Both the position numbers and the translations under genes were made by a program. From Ampullaceana balthica (Eukaryota > Mollusca > Gastropoda > Lymnaeidae): DNA of 64,000 nt. Under the pieces are notes generated by a model that saw only the letters and a list, made by a program, of their open reading frames with translations, made no database searches and was not told the DNA's origin. The DNA lies in the NCBI GenBank assembly GCA_944989445.1, contig CALYLW010000437.1, positions 124,001-188,000 on the forward strand, given 5' to 3'. Positions 10,201 to 20,605 of the stretch are shown in pieces (position 1 is the first letter of the stretch; every line of letters starts with the position of its first letter).

Positions 10201-13200
10201 GGCGTCGAGATAACAGATGATCGAGTTAAAACGAAAACCAATATGGCGGCAAAATATTAACATGTGCTTGAAATTTCTTTATGTACATGATTAATTAGTT
10301 AGCGTTAATTAGTGATGGGACGATTAATCGGAATCGTATCGGAACCCTAATATTTCTTCACTCTTTCCTAAGGTTGTAATGACCGTTCGTTTTTAAGGAC
10401 CGTTTAAAATTTAAATATAACCATTTTTCCCACTCAGGAAAACGGGAAAAAGTCGGGAATTCTTTAAAAAAAATTCTCGGCCTTGAAAGTCGAAAAAAGT
10501 TATGACTAATCGGGAATTAAATATATATATATATATATAAATTCCCGATTAGTATATATAATAAATATATATATATATATATAATGCCGAAGTAAAGGAC
10601 TTTGATTACGTCTCTGTCATGTTTCGATTCTATTTAATTAAAAATAAGTTACCAGTTTATAATTGTCTGCGCATGCGCTAAAAGGTCAAAGTTTACGCCT
10701 CGCGTAAGTTTGAGCGTGTCACAGCCGCTAGCGTTTGCACTGCAGTCGAATCAGCGAATTAAAAAAAATAAAAATATCAATATGGTAATTTTAAGTTTAA
10801 TGCTTTTGATGTGCAGGATATCTGTTACTATCAGAACGCTCTCGAATTTCCTCAGTCTTGTAATAATATAAATAAAACTATTGCGGCCTTGACCGTTGAT
10901 CACAGCACGTATTGGGCTGTGTGTTAGACCTCGGCCGGCAACTAAGTCTAAGCGAATATTGTTAAGAATCATTCCTTATCAGAATTCGACCTACAAAAGT
11001 AATGACGTGTATATTAATAATAATATATACATGTACTGGAATATTAAGAAAATGATTTGATTTCATCGTCACGCGCGTGTTAGTGTCACAGTCACGTATC
11101 TTACTGTTAACCAAGCAACAACAAACTTTAAAAAAAAATAATAATTTTTTATTTAATTATATAAAAACCACTGTCGATTCTCGATACAAACCTTTATTTT
11201 CATTTCTAAAGATATTCGTTTATCTTAAAAAATAAAATGATCAATGCATCAGAAAATGAATTAAGTTTAATAATAATATAACATGCACTGCGAAATAATG
11301 ACGGATTAAAGATCGCTAACGCCGAATTACAGGCACCTCGGGTGAATACATCTAATTCACACATGGATCGACAATGAAAGAAGATAATAAAATCCGGTAA
11401 TTTTTATTGAAATCTCGTAGAATCACACAATAGCCGGAAATCTCGAAGAAAGCGAGATGTCAACACTATTTTGAACTAAAAACGCATTGCTAGGCGAACC
11501 GACGAGGATCGAGCTAACCAACACTAAGTTGCAAATTTGGCCCTCTTTTGTGCTCCAGGTATTAGGTTTCGGCAACTTAGAAAAATCGAATTAGCCGATG
11601 AAAAAATGCTAAGACAAAGAGAGAATTTGGCGGTTCCAATAAAAAACGTCGAGTTAGTAGGGTGGTCGAGCTAACCGAGCTCGAGGTAAGTGGGTTCGAC
11701 TGTATAATTTATTATCTAGTCAAGAACGGAAAGATGATGGTAGTGTCCAGTTTGTATTAATTTGTGTTAAGATGTGGAGGCTTGTGTCCAGTTAGACGTT
11801 GGATGTGCCAAATATTTCAGTGTAGTGTCCAGTTTTTGAGTGTGTGTCCATTGTGTGTGTGGTTTTGTCCAGTTAGAGGTAGGATGTGTCCAATTAGTAA
11901 GTGGATGTGTCCAGTTTGTAGCTGTGTCAAGTTAAGGGTAGGATGTGTCCAATTTTTCAGAGTAGGGTCCTGTTTCTTAGTGTGTCCCCAGTTTGTGAGT
12001 GGTTGTGTCCAGTTAGAGGTAGGATGTGTCAAACTAGTGAGCAGATGTGTCCATTATAATTCAATGATTTGAGAAAAAAGAGTTCTGTTGTAAAGCTTCA
12101 TCTATTCAAATAATTAAATTTAAATAATTCAGTTTGCTCAAGATAGTTTTGGGAGTCCTTATAACATGGTTTTATTTATTTTTTAAACCTAATGTGCATT
12201 AAAAAGAATTATTTGACTATATACAGAGTACTTTTTTCAGGATTCAAAAGAAAGTCAAAAAGGTCTATTGAACCACTTAGGTAGCAGGCTTGCAGCCCCA
12301 TCTTAAAAAAATCTTAAAATGATAAATTATTATTCTGCTTTTCACAATGTCTAACCTGTAATTAAATTTGTCAATGGCAGCTGACAGATGACGGGGCATC
12401 TCTGGGCAAGAGTAGATGTTCCTGTCATTTTCCGGTATGAGATCCACATCATGAAATATAGCACACTGGTAGTCATACCTTTTCATGGCCTCAGCGTAAC
12501 CAATGTTCATAAGCATGGCTCTGTTAAATTTACCAGGCAGTGCCTGTATGGAAAAGATGATTGCAGCTGAACAAAGGGAACAAAAGTTACAGGCAAATCT
12601 CCACTGTTGATCTATCTCATTGGCAAAGTATTCTTAAAAGTTATATCTATCCCAGACATGGTTGAAAACATAACTATCCAGCCGTAAAACTTTGTCATTG
12701 AAATTTTCAGGCTTATTGGTTGTACATGTATATTGATCCAGGTTCATTTTCCATAGCTTTAATGCTGGCACTAGCTGGCCCATAAACAAAGGCCTGGTTA
12801 ATCAAAGACTGGATTTACCTTCAAGATGGAAAGTCTAAGCTATGTCGATAAAGGTCTCAAATAAAATTAAGAATTCAGATAACGGAAATCCCAAAATGAA
12901 ATATATAAATAACGAATATATAAATATATATTCTTAAAATATTTAGCATTTAGTTGTTTTTTTAAGTGTATCAATAACTATAAAGATTTTTTTTAACTTT
13001 TGGACTCGTATCATAATAACTTTTTTAAGTACAAAAATTCTTGATCTGAAATGCAATCAAATTATAACTGATGATGTAAATGAAAAAGATGAAGTAAATA
13101 AGATTTAGCACAGTCAAATTATTATAAAATCAAAGAGCACATGAATTGTATCCCAATGCCTTTGAAATTATAGATAATATCCTCAAGTAAAATTGGTATT

Positions 13201-16200
13201 TAGTCAAAAATGCATATCTATGTTGCAGAAAAGTCCAAAAACGTGGACATACATGACTGAAATGGCTAGAGCCTACAAAGGGATTTGTTATTCTTGGATT
13301 CACTCAGGGTTAGAGTACACACCTGGTCAATCACAAATATTCCATAATCCAACTGCTGCCTGGCCAACATGGGATGTAAGTTTCGTAGCAGTATCTTCAG
13401 ATGCTCTTCTCTGTTCCTGTAGGGTATGACAATAGCCACCCTGTGTCTGGCAGTACAGTCAGGTGGCTTGTACCTGCCACCAGGCAAAAGGCCTTCATTT
13501 TCTGCCCTGATATCATCATATGTACCCGCTTGGCTATAAGTGGCTAGTGGACCATCTGGAAAAAAAAATATGGAGCACACTATGAATTTGCACAAGGAAT
13601 GCTGCAATAAATTGAAGATTTAATTTTGCATAGATAAAAATCACAGGTCAAAGTGACCTATAAAAAAACAAATTGCTTAAGAAGTCAAAATTTTCTAAGA
13701 GGGAATCAAGAGTCATAAAATGTAGGAGCCATTTTACAGACTATTCCAGAGCTATTATTTAACATGTTAAGTCTGATAAATTAATACTGCATCCATAGAC
13801 ACTTCTTTAAATACGTATCCAAGTCTTAGCTTTTACTATTGAAATATGTAAGATTAAAGGATAAAAATAATTGAAGCTCTTAAATGAAGCTGAACCAAGC
13901 ACACACTGTTAATATTCTTAAAAGCCTTGGAACTTCTAAGATGTATTAGTGGTAACACTTGTACTAAACCAGTAAGATCACAAGCTCAATTCTGTAATTT
14001 ATTAAAATGATGAAAATCAAATTAGAGTGGAGAAAAAAAATGATATATAGGTGAATTGTAACTGGAAACAAAGCATTCATAATATTCTGTAACTGCCTCA
14101 TTCAAAGGTTTTAAATACTTAAGGTCTTAGCAACCTGACCTCAAAATTTACCCTTCCCTAGCATTTCAAAAACATCATGGCAGATGTGGAAGAGACTTAA
14201 TGTGTAATTCTTTTTAAAAATTGTTAATCTTAGACAATTAAATTGTACAAATAATGTGGAAAATGGTTGAAACAATAAGAGTTAGAAATAATACATGTAT
14301 GTACAGCTGAGATGGATAATTCTCCATTTCAAAAAACTGATTTTCATCATCAAATTACAGTGGGGCCCACTTATCTCGAGCCCTGGTTAACTCGCCAGCT
14401 CTATTAAGTCGAGGTTTTTTTTTGGAACCGCCAAATTCTCTCTTTGTCTTTGCATTTTTTCAGCGGTTAATTCGATTTATTTAAGTCGCTGAACCGTAAT
14501 ATTTCGAGCACAAAAATGGGCCAAATTTGCCACTTAGCGTGGTTATCTCGATCCCCATCATCGCCTAGCAATGCACTTTGATTTGGAATTTTTGGTTCAA
14601 AAGAGTGTTGACATCTCGCTTTCTTCGAGACTTCCGGCTATTGTGTGATTCTACGAGATTTAAATAAAAATTACCGGATGTATTTACTTTCAATTTGATT
14701 CCGTGTGTGAATGAGTATGTATTCACCAGAGGTACTCAAAAATCGGCGTTAGTGGTCTTTAATCCGTCATTATTTCGCTGTGCATGTTATATTATTATTA
14801 AACTTAATTCATTTTCTGAAGCATTAATCATTTTATTTTTTAAGATAAACGAATATCCTTAGAAAAAAAATAAAGGTTTGTATCGAGAATCGACGGTGGT
14901 TTTTATATAATTAAATAAAAAATTATTATTATTCTTTTAAAAGTTTGTTGTTGCTTTGTTACCAGTAAGATACGTGACTGTGACTAACACGCGCGTGACG
15001 CTGAAATCAAATCGATGTCTTAATATTCTAGTAGATATATAATATACACGTCATCACTGTTGTAGGTCGAATTCTGATAAGGTCAAGGCCGCATTTGTTA
15101 CTATTTATATTACAAGTTACACGTATTATTTGATTGACGGAGGAAATTCGAGCGCGGTCTCATAGTCATAGTGACAGATATCCTGCACGTCAAAAGCATT
15201 AAACTTAAAATTACCATATTTATATGTTGTTGTTTTTTTTTAATTCGCCAATTCAACGGGTATTGCAAACACGCGCCATGAGGCGAGGCGAAAAATTTGA
15301 CCTTTAACGCATGCAATTATAAACTGGAAACGTTTTTAAAAAATTAAATTGAATCGAAACAAGACTACAGAGACGTAATCAAAGTCATTTTACTTTTACT
15401 TCGGCAAAATATATATATATGTATATATAAACTCCCGACTAGTCATAACTTTTCCCGACTTTCGAGACCGGCAAAATTATTTTAAGAGAATTCCTGACTG
15501 AGTGGGAACCCTGGGTTATATTTAAATTGATTGCAGTCTCACCCCCATTACGTTATTACGGTTATATTTAAACGGTCCTTAAAGATGAATGGTCTTAACC
15601 TTAGGAAAGAGTGAAGAAATATTAGGGTCCCGATATTCTGATACGATTCTGATTAAATTATTAATCGTCCCATCACTAATTAACGCACATCATGTTTATA
15701 ATTATAAAGAAATTTCAAGCGCATGTTAATATTTTGCCGCAATATTGGTTTTCGTTTAAGTCGGTGATCGGTTATCTTGGCGCCATTTTTCATACCCCGA
15801 GGCCGTCGACTTAAGCGGGCCCTACTGTATTGTAGTTTGCGAGTTAAGCATTTTTCACATCTTGCTTCTAATTCTATCATGCAAACTGACAACCCAAACA
15901 TGCTTTAGTACTTGGATTTGACATTTATGTTTTTAGTCAACCATTGCTATAATTTGACTACAAAACTTCCAATTATCTATGACAGCATAAATCAACATGA
16001 GTCTTATGCTCTCTTCATATTTCTTTAAGAACTTGAAAAACTGCGGCCATTACATGTAGGTATGGAGGGATTTATGTGTGTGTGTTTATTTAATTTATAT
16101 AATATACAGAGTGGGAAATAAAGAGTGGGAAACTGTCTTGAAGTACTCTTGCACAAGATATATCACATTGATTTTCTGGCTTAATCATTATCCTTACTAT

Positions 16201-19200
16201 ATCAGCGAAAGCAGCTGATTCATTCAATTCCAGTCACCATATTTGTTAGGGATTATTAATTTTATTTTTAATTTTTGATTTTTAAAAATTCAATAAACTC
16301 TAAAAAAAAACTAGTTTATTGAATTTTTCTAAGTCAATATAACTATAATATAAAATTGAATTCTGACTTAAAAATATGGGAACTTTAAAAAATTTTAGAC
16401 TATGTGATCCATTTGAGTGTTTATAAATAAAACATCTAGTCTTATCTATTTCAGACACTCCTATACAGAAGAATATTGCGTCCTATACTTATCCATGGTT
16501 TGTGTCTAGTTTTTCATTTTTATTATTAGAGTTGTAAATGTTGATAGTGTCTTGGTTTTTCTGGTTTGATCAGGCAACCCATTCCATGCCCGAACTCCAG
16601 ACAGGAAGAACGAGAACTTGTATCTGTTTGTTCTTTCAAAGAGAATAAGAAAAGTTTATTTTTTATCCTTATGTCTATCTGAGGGTTGTATTAGATTATC
16701 TTTGTGCTGTATTTCCAAGATAAAATTAATTGCCTGATGTATTATTACTAATTTGATCTTTGTTCTTCTATCCTTTAGTGTTTCTAGATTAAAAGTTTTA
16801 ACTAATGGTGCTACTCTTGTCAATTTTGAATATTCTCCATTAATGAATCTGGAAGCTCTTTTTTGAATAGTTTATCTATGTTTTCTTTGGCGGATAGGTC
16901 CCGTACAGAATATGCAAATTCTAGTTAAGGTCTCAACAAAGTTTCTCTTTTTAAAGCCCAAGGTTTATCTTATCTTATCTGTTACAGATGCTCCTTCTAT
17001 ACATTAGATTATTGCATCCTACGCTTATCCATGGTTTTGTTGGATTTTGTAATTTTTTTATTGAGATGGGAATTCCATGATAATTTATAATTAATCCGAA
17101 TTATTTTGCATCTTTAGTTTGAATTACAAATGTAGTTGTTTTCCATGAATGAAATAGTTTGCATTTGTTTTTTGTTTTTTTGTTTTATACTCTTAACAGT
17201 GTCACTTTTCTGGATGAAAGACATCCTCCCATTAGTTTCCCATTTTTTTAATACACCCTGTTCTTTTTGTAAGATTTTGCTATGTTCTGATTTGAATGTT
17301 CTATAGATTTAACAATGATCAGCAAATAACCTAACTTTTGTTCCCAATGAGATGCTGTTGGGTAAGAAATTTGTATAAATTAGGAAGAGTAGGGGTACCA
17401 AGGCAGTTCATGTTGAACTCCTGAGTTAACCATTATTGGTGCTGATTTAGATCCATTAATTAGTTCAGTTTTCTCACTTCTTAAAAGGAAATCTTTGATC
17501 CAACACACTATTAACATTTAAAACTCTAATAAAAAGCAAGACTAGACATAAATCATGGATAAGCATAGGACGCAATAATCTTCTGTACAGAAGTAGTGTC
17601 AGTAATAGATAGGTCTCAACAGTATAGAGCTAGTTTACAACCAAACAAAAACCAAGACAAAACTTTTTTTAATCAAGAGCATGTCAGTGTTCTCTTTGGT
17701 GTCTTCTAGAACAGTGCTTCTCAAAGTGGTGGTCCGCGGACCGGTGCCGGTTCGTGGGCCATCCGATGCCGGTCCGCAGAAGTTACCAAAACAGAACATT
17801 TCGCTACCATGTCTTACAGGGAAAGTAGTTCACCGGTCCCGGGTGCAATGGAAAAAATTCCTGCCGGTCCGCAAAACTAAAAAGTTTGAGAAGCACTGTT
17901 CTAGAACAAAATGTTTAACATTGTCTTAAAATTACAATAGGTAAAAAAAAATGTCAATAAGCCATTGTTCAGGAATGTCCCAAATTGAATCAGCAATTTA
18001 TTAATACAAGTTGTTATCAGTGAAAGACCAGTTTTTTAAAAGAAACACTTCTAATTCTAATATCGTAAATTAACATTAAGAAGATTTTATTTTTATTATA
18101 ACTAAATGTTTGCAAGAAACAAAATTATTATTTTACATTTTTCAAGATGTCCCCACTTTTTATGGGCCACCTGTGTCGATGGGTTTTTTTTATATATAAA
18201 CAGCGATAAAATTGAGCGGGAGATTGGAGTAAGCATTTAATGTAGATTTCTAGCACACAAAAAGTTAGTCATTGTGATCTATGGGAATCTGAGTTCATGC
18301 TTACAGACTTACTTGCCTTCATCAAAATACATAATTAAATGTAAAAATTGTATGCAAGAAAATACATTCCCCAACCCATATATCAATAAATGATATTATC
18401 TAATGCATAAATAGATCTAAACGAGCTAATCCATCTAAAAAAATGTATCCAAAAACAGTAGGGTCTCTGTACTTGTAAATAAAGGCATGTATCATGATGC
18501 AAGTTTACAACTTAACAACCTATACAAATAGACATTTAATTTAGTTACTTTAAATCTGGAATATGTTACACTCTATCTTCATTCCCAATGATTTGAATTG
18601 CAAACACAATTAATTTCTACAAGACAAATACGGAAGCCAGACAAAGTTCAAATTGGCTGCAACAAGGTTGTTTTTGTTTAATTGGGACAATCTAAGCATT
18701 GTCAAACAACATTTGATAAGCCAATTTGTCCTCAACAATCAAAAAAATATTTTTAAAATATTAAGTTGTAATTCCATTTTTTTATACATGTATATAAGAA
18801 GAATTTAATATATATTTTTAACCTAGCACTTTCTATTATACAAACAAAAATGTTGAACATATTATTTAGTGTTATAAATAAATTTAAACTGACCAAACTG
18901 TCATCAACAGCAATGCAACAAAGTTGTAAAAGATGCCAAAAAATAGGCTTGTAATAGTAATATACAAATTTAATTATGAACATGATTAAACAATTATGGG
19001 CAAAGAAAAAATTAAAGAGATGTTTATTTGATTGGGTTGCATCACTGATTAGACATATTCAAAGTCAATGTTAATAGTAAACTTACGCCTGTCAGTTCCT
19101 GAAAAAGACATTTATCTTAACTTGTTAAGTTCAATCAAAAATTGTGGAGTAGAATAATACTGTAACAGATTCAAGTATACATCTGATTGGTAAAGGTAAA

Positions 19201-20047
19201 TTTACAAATATACATTTAAGCTACTTGTGTTTTAGTCAAAGTTATAAATATTGTAAAATAGAATTTAATCAATGTTTTGGGATGCATAAAAAAGTGAAAC
19301 AACTTAACTTTTTATTTAAAATGCTCAGGAAGTTAGTACTGCACTGATGTAAATATCTGATACATTAAGTTAAATTAAACATGAAATATGATTCAGAGGC
19401 TATTTTACTTATTCCTGCCTCTGACTCTCAAAAAAAGTAATGAAGCTATACTTCAATCTGCACTTAAGCGAGTTAAAAACTCTCACTCGTGCCGACGCCA
19501 TAATAACATCACATACAATTGTAAAACAGAAACACAACAGGAATTACAAACGTGTGATGAAACAAGTTGAAAGCGGTTAGCAAAAAACATTCATGAAAAT
19601 TATTATTATTTCATGTTTACCCGTCACCAGGGACTTTACTTTAAACAGAGCAGCAAGACAAAGTCACACTCAAAAGAATAATATTATTATAATTCAACAC
19701 TTACTCAATCTTGGTGGTACCAGTGGACACAGGGGCAGGATCTTTGTGGTGGCAGTGGCATTGCTGATGCCAGGAGCAGTCTTGATATTTTGAAGACTAA
19801 TGTCTGCTATTGGATTTATTTTCCCAATGTCTTGATTGGAATAGTTTTTAACTTGGGTCAAGTGCCTACTATCGATCGCTGCTAAATAATGGCTTAAGTT
19901 AGAGCCTTTGACATACAAAGTGCTATTGTTATTTAAAGAGATTAAGGGCCCTACATCTGGTCTGCTAAAGTATCTATAAATAAAAAAATTTGCTGCACAA
20001 AATAAAAGCAGACAATTGAAGAGTTTTATTTTCGTGCACTTATCCAT
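7086..20047 (-). CDS. beta-1,4-galactosyltransferase family (GT7) gene, exons 1-4, 3' part outside the window
   Basis: Type II Golgi glycosyltransferase that adds Gal, GalNAc or GlcNAc in beta-1,4 linkage to GlcNAc-ended glycans. Exons: 20047-19705, 13555-13323, 12543-12356, 7208-7086, with introns in phases 1, 0 and 2. The joined 295 codons show a short cytosolic tail, a membrane anchor (residues 9-24), a stem with sequons at N41, N50, N68 and N96, [10 protein letters not shown] (158-167), FNRAML (198-203), the metal-binding HDVDL (223-227) and GWGGEDDDM (285-293). C107/C148 and C219/C238 fall where the family's two disulfides lie. The wording [18 protein letters not shown] is closer to invertebrate bre-4/GalNAcT-like members than to vertebrate B4GALT1, so the donor sugar cannot be decided. 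The C-terminal exons must lie left of position 1 or were not recognised. Confidence 0.93.
7209..8311. other. GT7 intron 3, part: broken start of the 38 bp array and an inserted segment
   Basis: Two units of the 38 bp repeat lie at about 7727-7786 (CACCACAAGACTCATACAAT). About 520 bp of other sequence follows (7787-8311), then the main array. The interruption looks like an insertion into the array; its ends (ATATTTAATTTTAAAATC and AATTGACAACGCTAG) give no clear inverted repeat. No exon seen. Confidence 0.5.
8312..8938. repeat. 38 bp minisatellite, about 16 copies
   Basis: Unit ACAATAGTGTTAAAACTAAA followed by TGACATCACAGGACTCAT. Units alternate at ACAATAGTG/ACAATTGTG and at GACATCAC/GACACCAC/GATACCAC. 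One unit near 8397 carries a 6 bp insertion. It lies in intron 3 of the GT7 gene. Confidence 0.95.
9015..9038 (-). other. hammerhead-like core motif (CTGATGA...GAAAC)
   Basis: The minus strand reads CTGATGAAGGC, AATA, GCCGAAACG, matching the conserved core of hammerhead ribozymes with stem II as GGC/GCC. Such motifs occur in Penelope-like retroelements. The stem III and cleavage-site geometry (GATTACGGTT) is off by one base, and I could not pair a stem I. It is more likely a decayed motif than an active ribozyme. Confidence 0.3.
9039..10157. other. GT7 intron 3, no gene recognised
   Basis: AT-rich sequence. A minus-strand frame at 9871-9581 includes the residues [16 protein letters not shown] and [10 protein letters not shown]. 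It looks like a decayed element frame, but I cannot place it. A near-inverted pair, GAAAAACAACAACAAACAAA at 9421 and TTTGTTTGTTGTTTTTCAAT at 9469, forms a small hairpin. Confidence 0.4.
10158..11702 (+). mobile_element. pogo/Tigger-like nonautonomous element, copy 1
   Basis: The left end CAGTCGAAACCGGTTAAGTC and the inverted right end CAGTCGAACCCACTTACCTC are flanked on each side by TA, the target duplication typical of Tc1/mariner and pogo elements. It is 1,545 bp without a transposase frame. The interior holds GTAAACTTTGACCTTTTAGC on its minus strand and AT-rich palindromes near 10525-10583. Related copies: 14358-15827 (inverted) and 47457-48917. It sits in intron 3 of the GT7 gene. Confidence 0.85.
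11764..12060. repeat. degenerate tandem repeat (GGATGTGTCCA-type)
   Basis: Irregular repetition of blocks such as GATGTGTCCAGTT, GTTAGAGGTAGGATGTGTC and GTAAGTGGATGTGTCC at about 20-60 bp spacing. Open frames here on both strands come from the repeat and show no protein-family resemblance. Confidence 0.65.
12356..12543 (-). CDS. GT7 galactosyltransferase exon 3 (DxD motif)
   Basis: 188 nt exon. The acceptor TTTTCCATACAG precedes GCA-CTG-CCT and the donor TACAG|GTTAG follows. It encodes residues 193-254: [20 protein letters not shown], then [19 protein letters not shown], then [22 protein letters not shown] (224-226) is the manganese/UDP-sugar-binding motif. C219 and C238 match the family's second disulfide. 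FNR (198-200) is the conserved nucleotide-sugar contact block. The exon starts in phase 0 and ends in phase 2; both agree with the neighbouring exons. Confidence 0.95.
12544..13322. other. GT7 intron 2
   Basis: AT-rich intron sequence of 779 bp bounded by matched GT/AG sites. No repeat or further exon was recognised. Confidence 0.7.
13323..13555 (-). CDS. GT7 galactosyltransferase exon 2 (start of catalytic domain)
   Basis: 233 nt exon. The acceptor is a T-rich tract ending TTCCAG and the donor is GACCAG|GTGTGT. The leading AT joins the A from exon 1 to give Asn115. The exon encodes [11 protein letters not shown], then [20 protein letters not shown], then [20 protein letters not shown], then [23 protein letters not shown] is the family's substrate-site strand and C148 lies in the conserved PPDC. 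An open frame on the plus strand at 13193-13429 is a shadow of this exon. Confidence 0.95.
13556..14357. other. GT7 intron 1, 3' part
   Basis: AT-rich sequence without a recognisable repeat or exon, lying between exon 2 and the inverted pogo-like element. Confidence 0.5.
14358..15827 (-). mobile_element. pogo/Tigger-like nonautonomous element, copy 2 (inverted)
   Basis: 1,470 bp, flanked by TA on both sides. It is the reverse complement of copies 1 and 3: the minus-strand left end is CAGTAGGGCCCGCTTAAGTC and the plus-strand left end is CAGTGGGGCCCACTTATCTC. Shared internal blocks include AACACGCGCGTGACG and GTTGACATCTCGCTTTCTTC. It carries no transposase frame. It lies in intron 1 of the GT7 gene, opposite in orientation to the copy in intron 3. 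Confidence 0.85.
15828..16431. other. GT7 intron 1, no feature seen
   Basis: AT-rich intronic sequence. A near-palindrome around 16255-16345 (AATAAACTCTAAAAAAAAAC, then TAGTTTATTGAATTTTT) is the only structure noted. Confidence 0.45.
16432..17525 (-). mobile_element. broken LINE copies, same family as 27427-28260
   Basis: Two successive minus-strand 3' ends of the family, each starting with the LINE tail (AGAATATTGCGTCCTA at 16470, AGATTATTGCATCCTACG at 17006). The first covers the end of the RT ORF to about 16895. The second carries the RT palm: the minus strand reads [17 protein letters not shown] with frame breaks, then VRLFADHC near 17330-17305. The catalytic FADD has become FADH, and stops and frameshifts are present, so it is dead. 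Both lie in GT7 intron 1. Confidence 0.8.
17515..17620 (+). mobile_element. LINE 3' tail fragment, opposite orientation
   Basis: AACATTTAAAACTCTAATAA, then GACTAGACATAAATCATGGA, then GGACGCAATAATCTTCTGTA match the 3' end of the plus-strand LINE at 28139-28235. It abuts the minus-strand fragment, giving a tail-to-head inverted arrangement. Confidence 0.75.
17712..17898. mobile_element. hAT nonautonomous element with 8 bp target duplication
   Basis: 187 bp. The ends CAGTGCTTCTCAAAGT and AGTTTGAGAAGCACTG are inverted repeats. The flanks TTCTAGAA (17704-17711) and TTCTAGAA (17899-17906) are a perfect 8 bp target-site duplication, which defines hAT-superfamily insertions. The interior is GC-rich (GTGGTCCGCGGACCGGTGCC). 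A second copy lies at 41890-42052. Confidence 0.93.
17907..19704. other. GT7 intron 1, 5' part
   Basis: About 1.8 kb of AT-rich intron without recognisable repeat, RNA gene or exon, up to the exon 1 donor site. Confidence 0.5.
19705..20047 (-). CDS. GT7 galactosyltransferase exon 1 (tail, anchor, stem)
   Basis: The start ATG at 20047-20045 is preceded by an in-frame TGA 27 nt upstream, which supports this start. The exon encodes residues 1-114 plus one base: an eight-residue cytosolic tail, a hydrophobic anchor ([16 protein letters not shown]) and a Ser/Asn-rich stem with four N-glycosylation sequons. C107 lies in [12 protein letters not shown], the family's conserved entry to the catalytic domain. 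The donor is TTGA|GTAAGT (intron GT at 19704-19703). The exon ends in phase 1, matching exon 2. Confidence 0.93.
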
Positions 20048-20151
20048 ACTGGCACAGTTGCTGTTACAAGTTCAGTAGACAGAACTGACAGCAGCCAACT
20101 CAAATATGATGACTGCCAAAAAGGATGAATTCACCATCTATACTTTGATGG
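20048..20151 (-). other. GT7 5' UTR with probable upstream splice acceptor
   Basis: Minus-strand pyrimidine tract TTTTTTTTTGTTCTTTCAG ends at 20152, directly before CCATCAAAGTATAG. This is a good 3' splice site, so the coding first exon probably begins at 20151 and a non-coding exon lies further right, possibly beyond the 34 bp array. Confidence 0.6.
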
Positions 20152-20605
20152 CTGAAAGAACAAAAAAAAAGACTTTACATTAAAACTGATTACAGAACTA
20201 TAAAATTACAATACCCTGTCTAAGGAGGAGAGAAATATTGTTAGTAACTAAATTTAGGAGAGTTATTTATAATTAAATCAAGACTGGTCACAGATGGTAT
20301 TATTAATTTTATTCTAGCTTTGTAATATAACATAATCTAACTGTAAATCAAATAATGTATGGAATTTTCCTTCACAACAGACAAGTTTGTTTTTTGTAAT
20401 ATAAAAATATGAACATTTCCTGATTTAGCATGTATGCAAGGTTAATTCCAGAGGCAGCAATATCTAAAGATATTCATTATCCAGAATAAACATACACTGG
20501 CCTGTTAAGAAAAGTGATCTGTATCCAGATTCTTCCACACACATATCACTTGGCTACAGTGGTGTAGCTAAGATTGATGTAACCTGGTAAGGTAAACTCA
20601 TGGTA
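20152..20605. other. upstream intron or promoter region of the GT7 gene
   Basis: AT-rich sequence between the acceptor site and the minisatellite. No CpG island, TATA box or repeat was recognised. Confidence 0.4.

Noticed and set aside
11764..12072. Cysteine-rich plus-strand frame as a secreted peptide
   Set aside because: It comes from a degenerate GATGTGTCC repeat. There is no signal peptide, and the antisense strand is open as well for the same reason.
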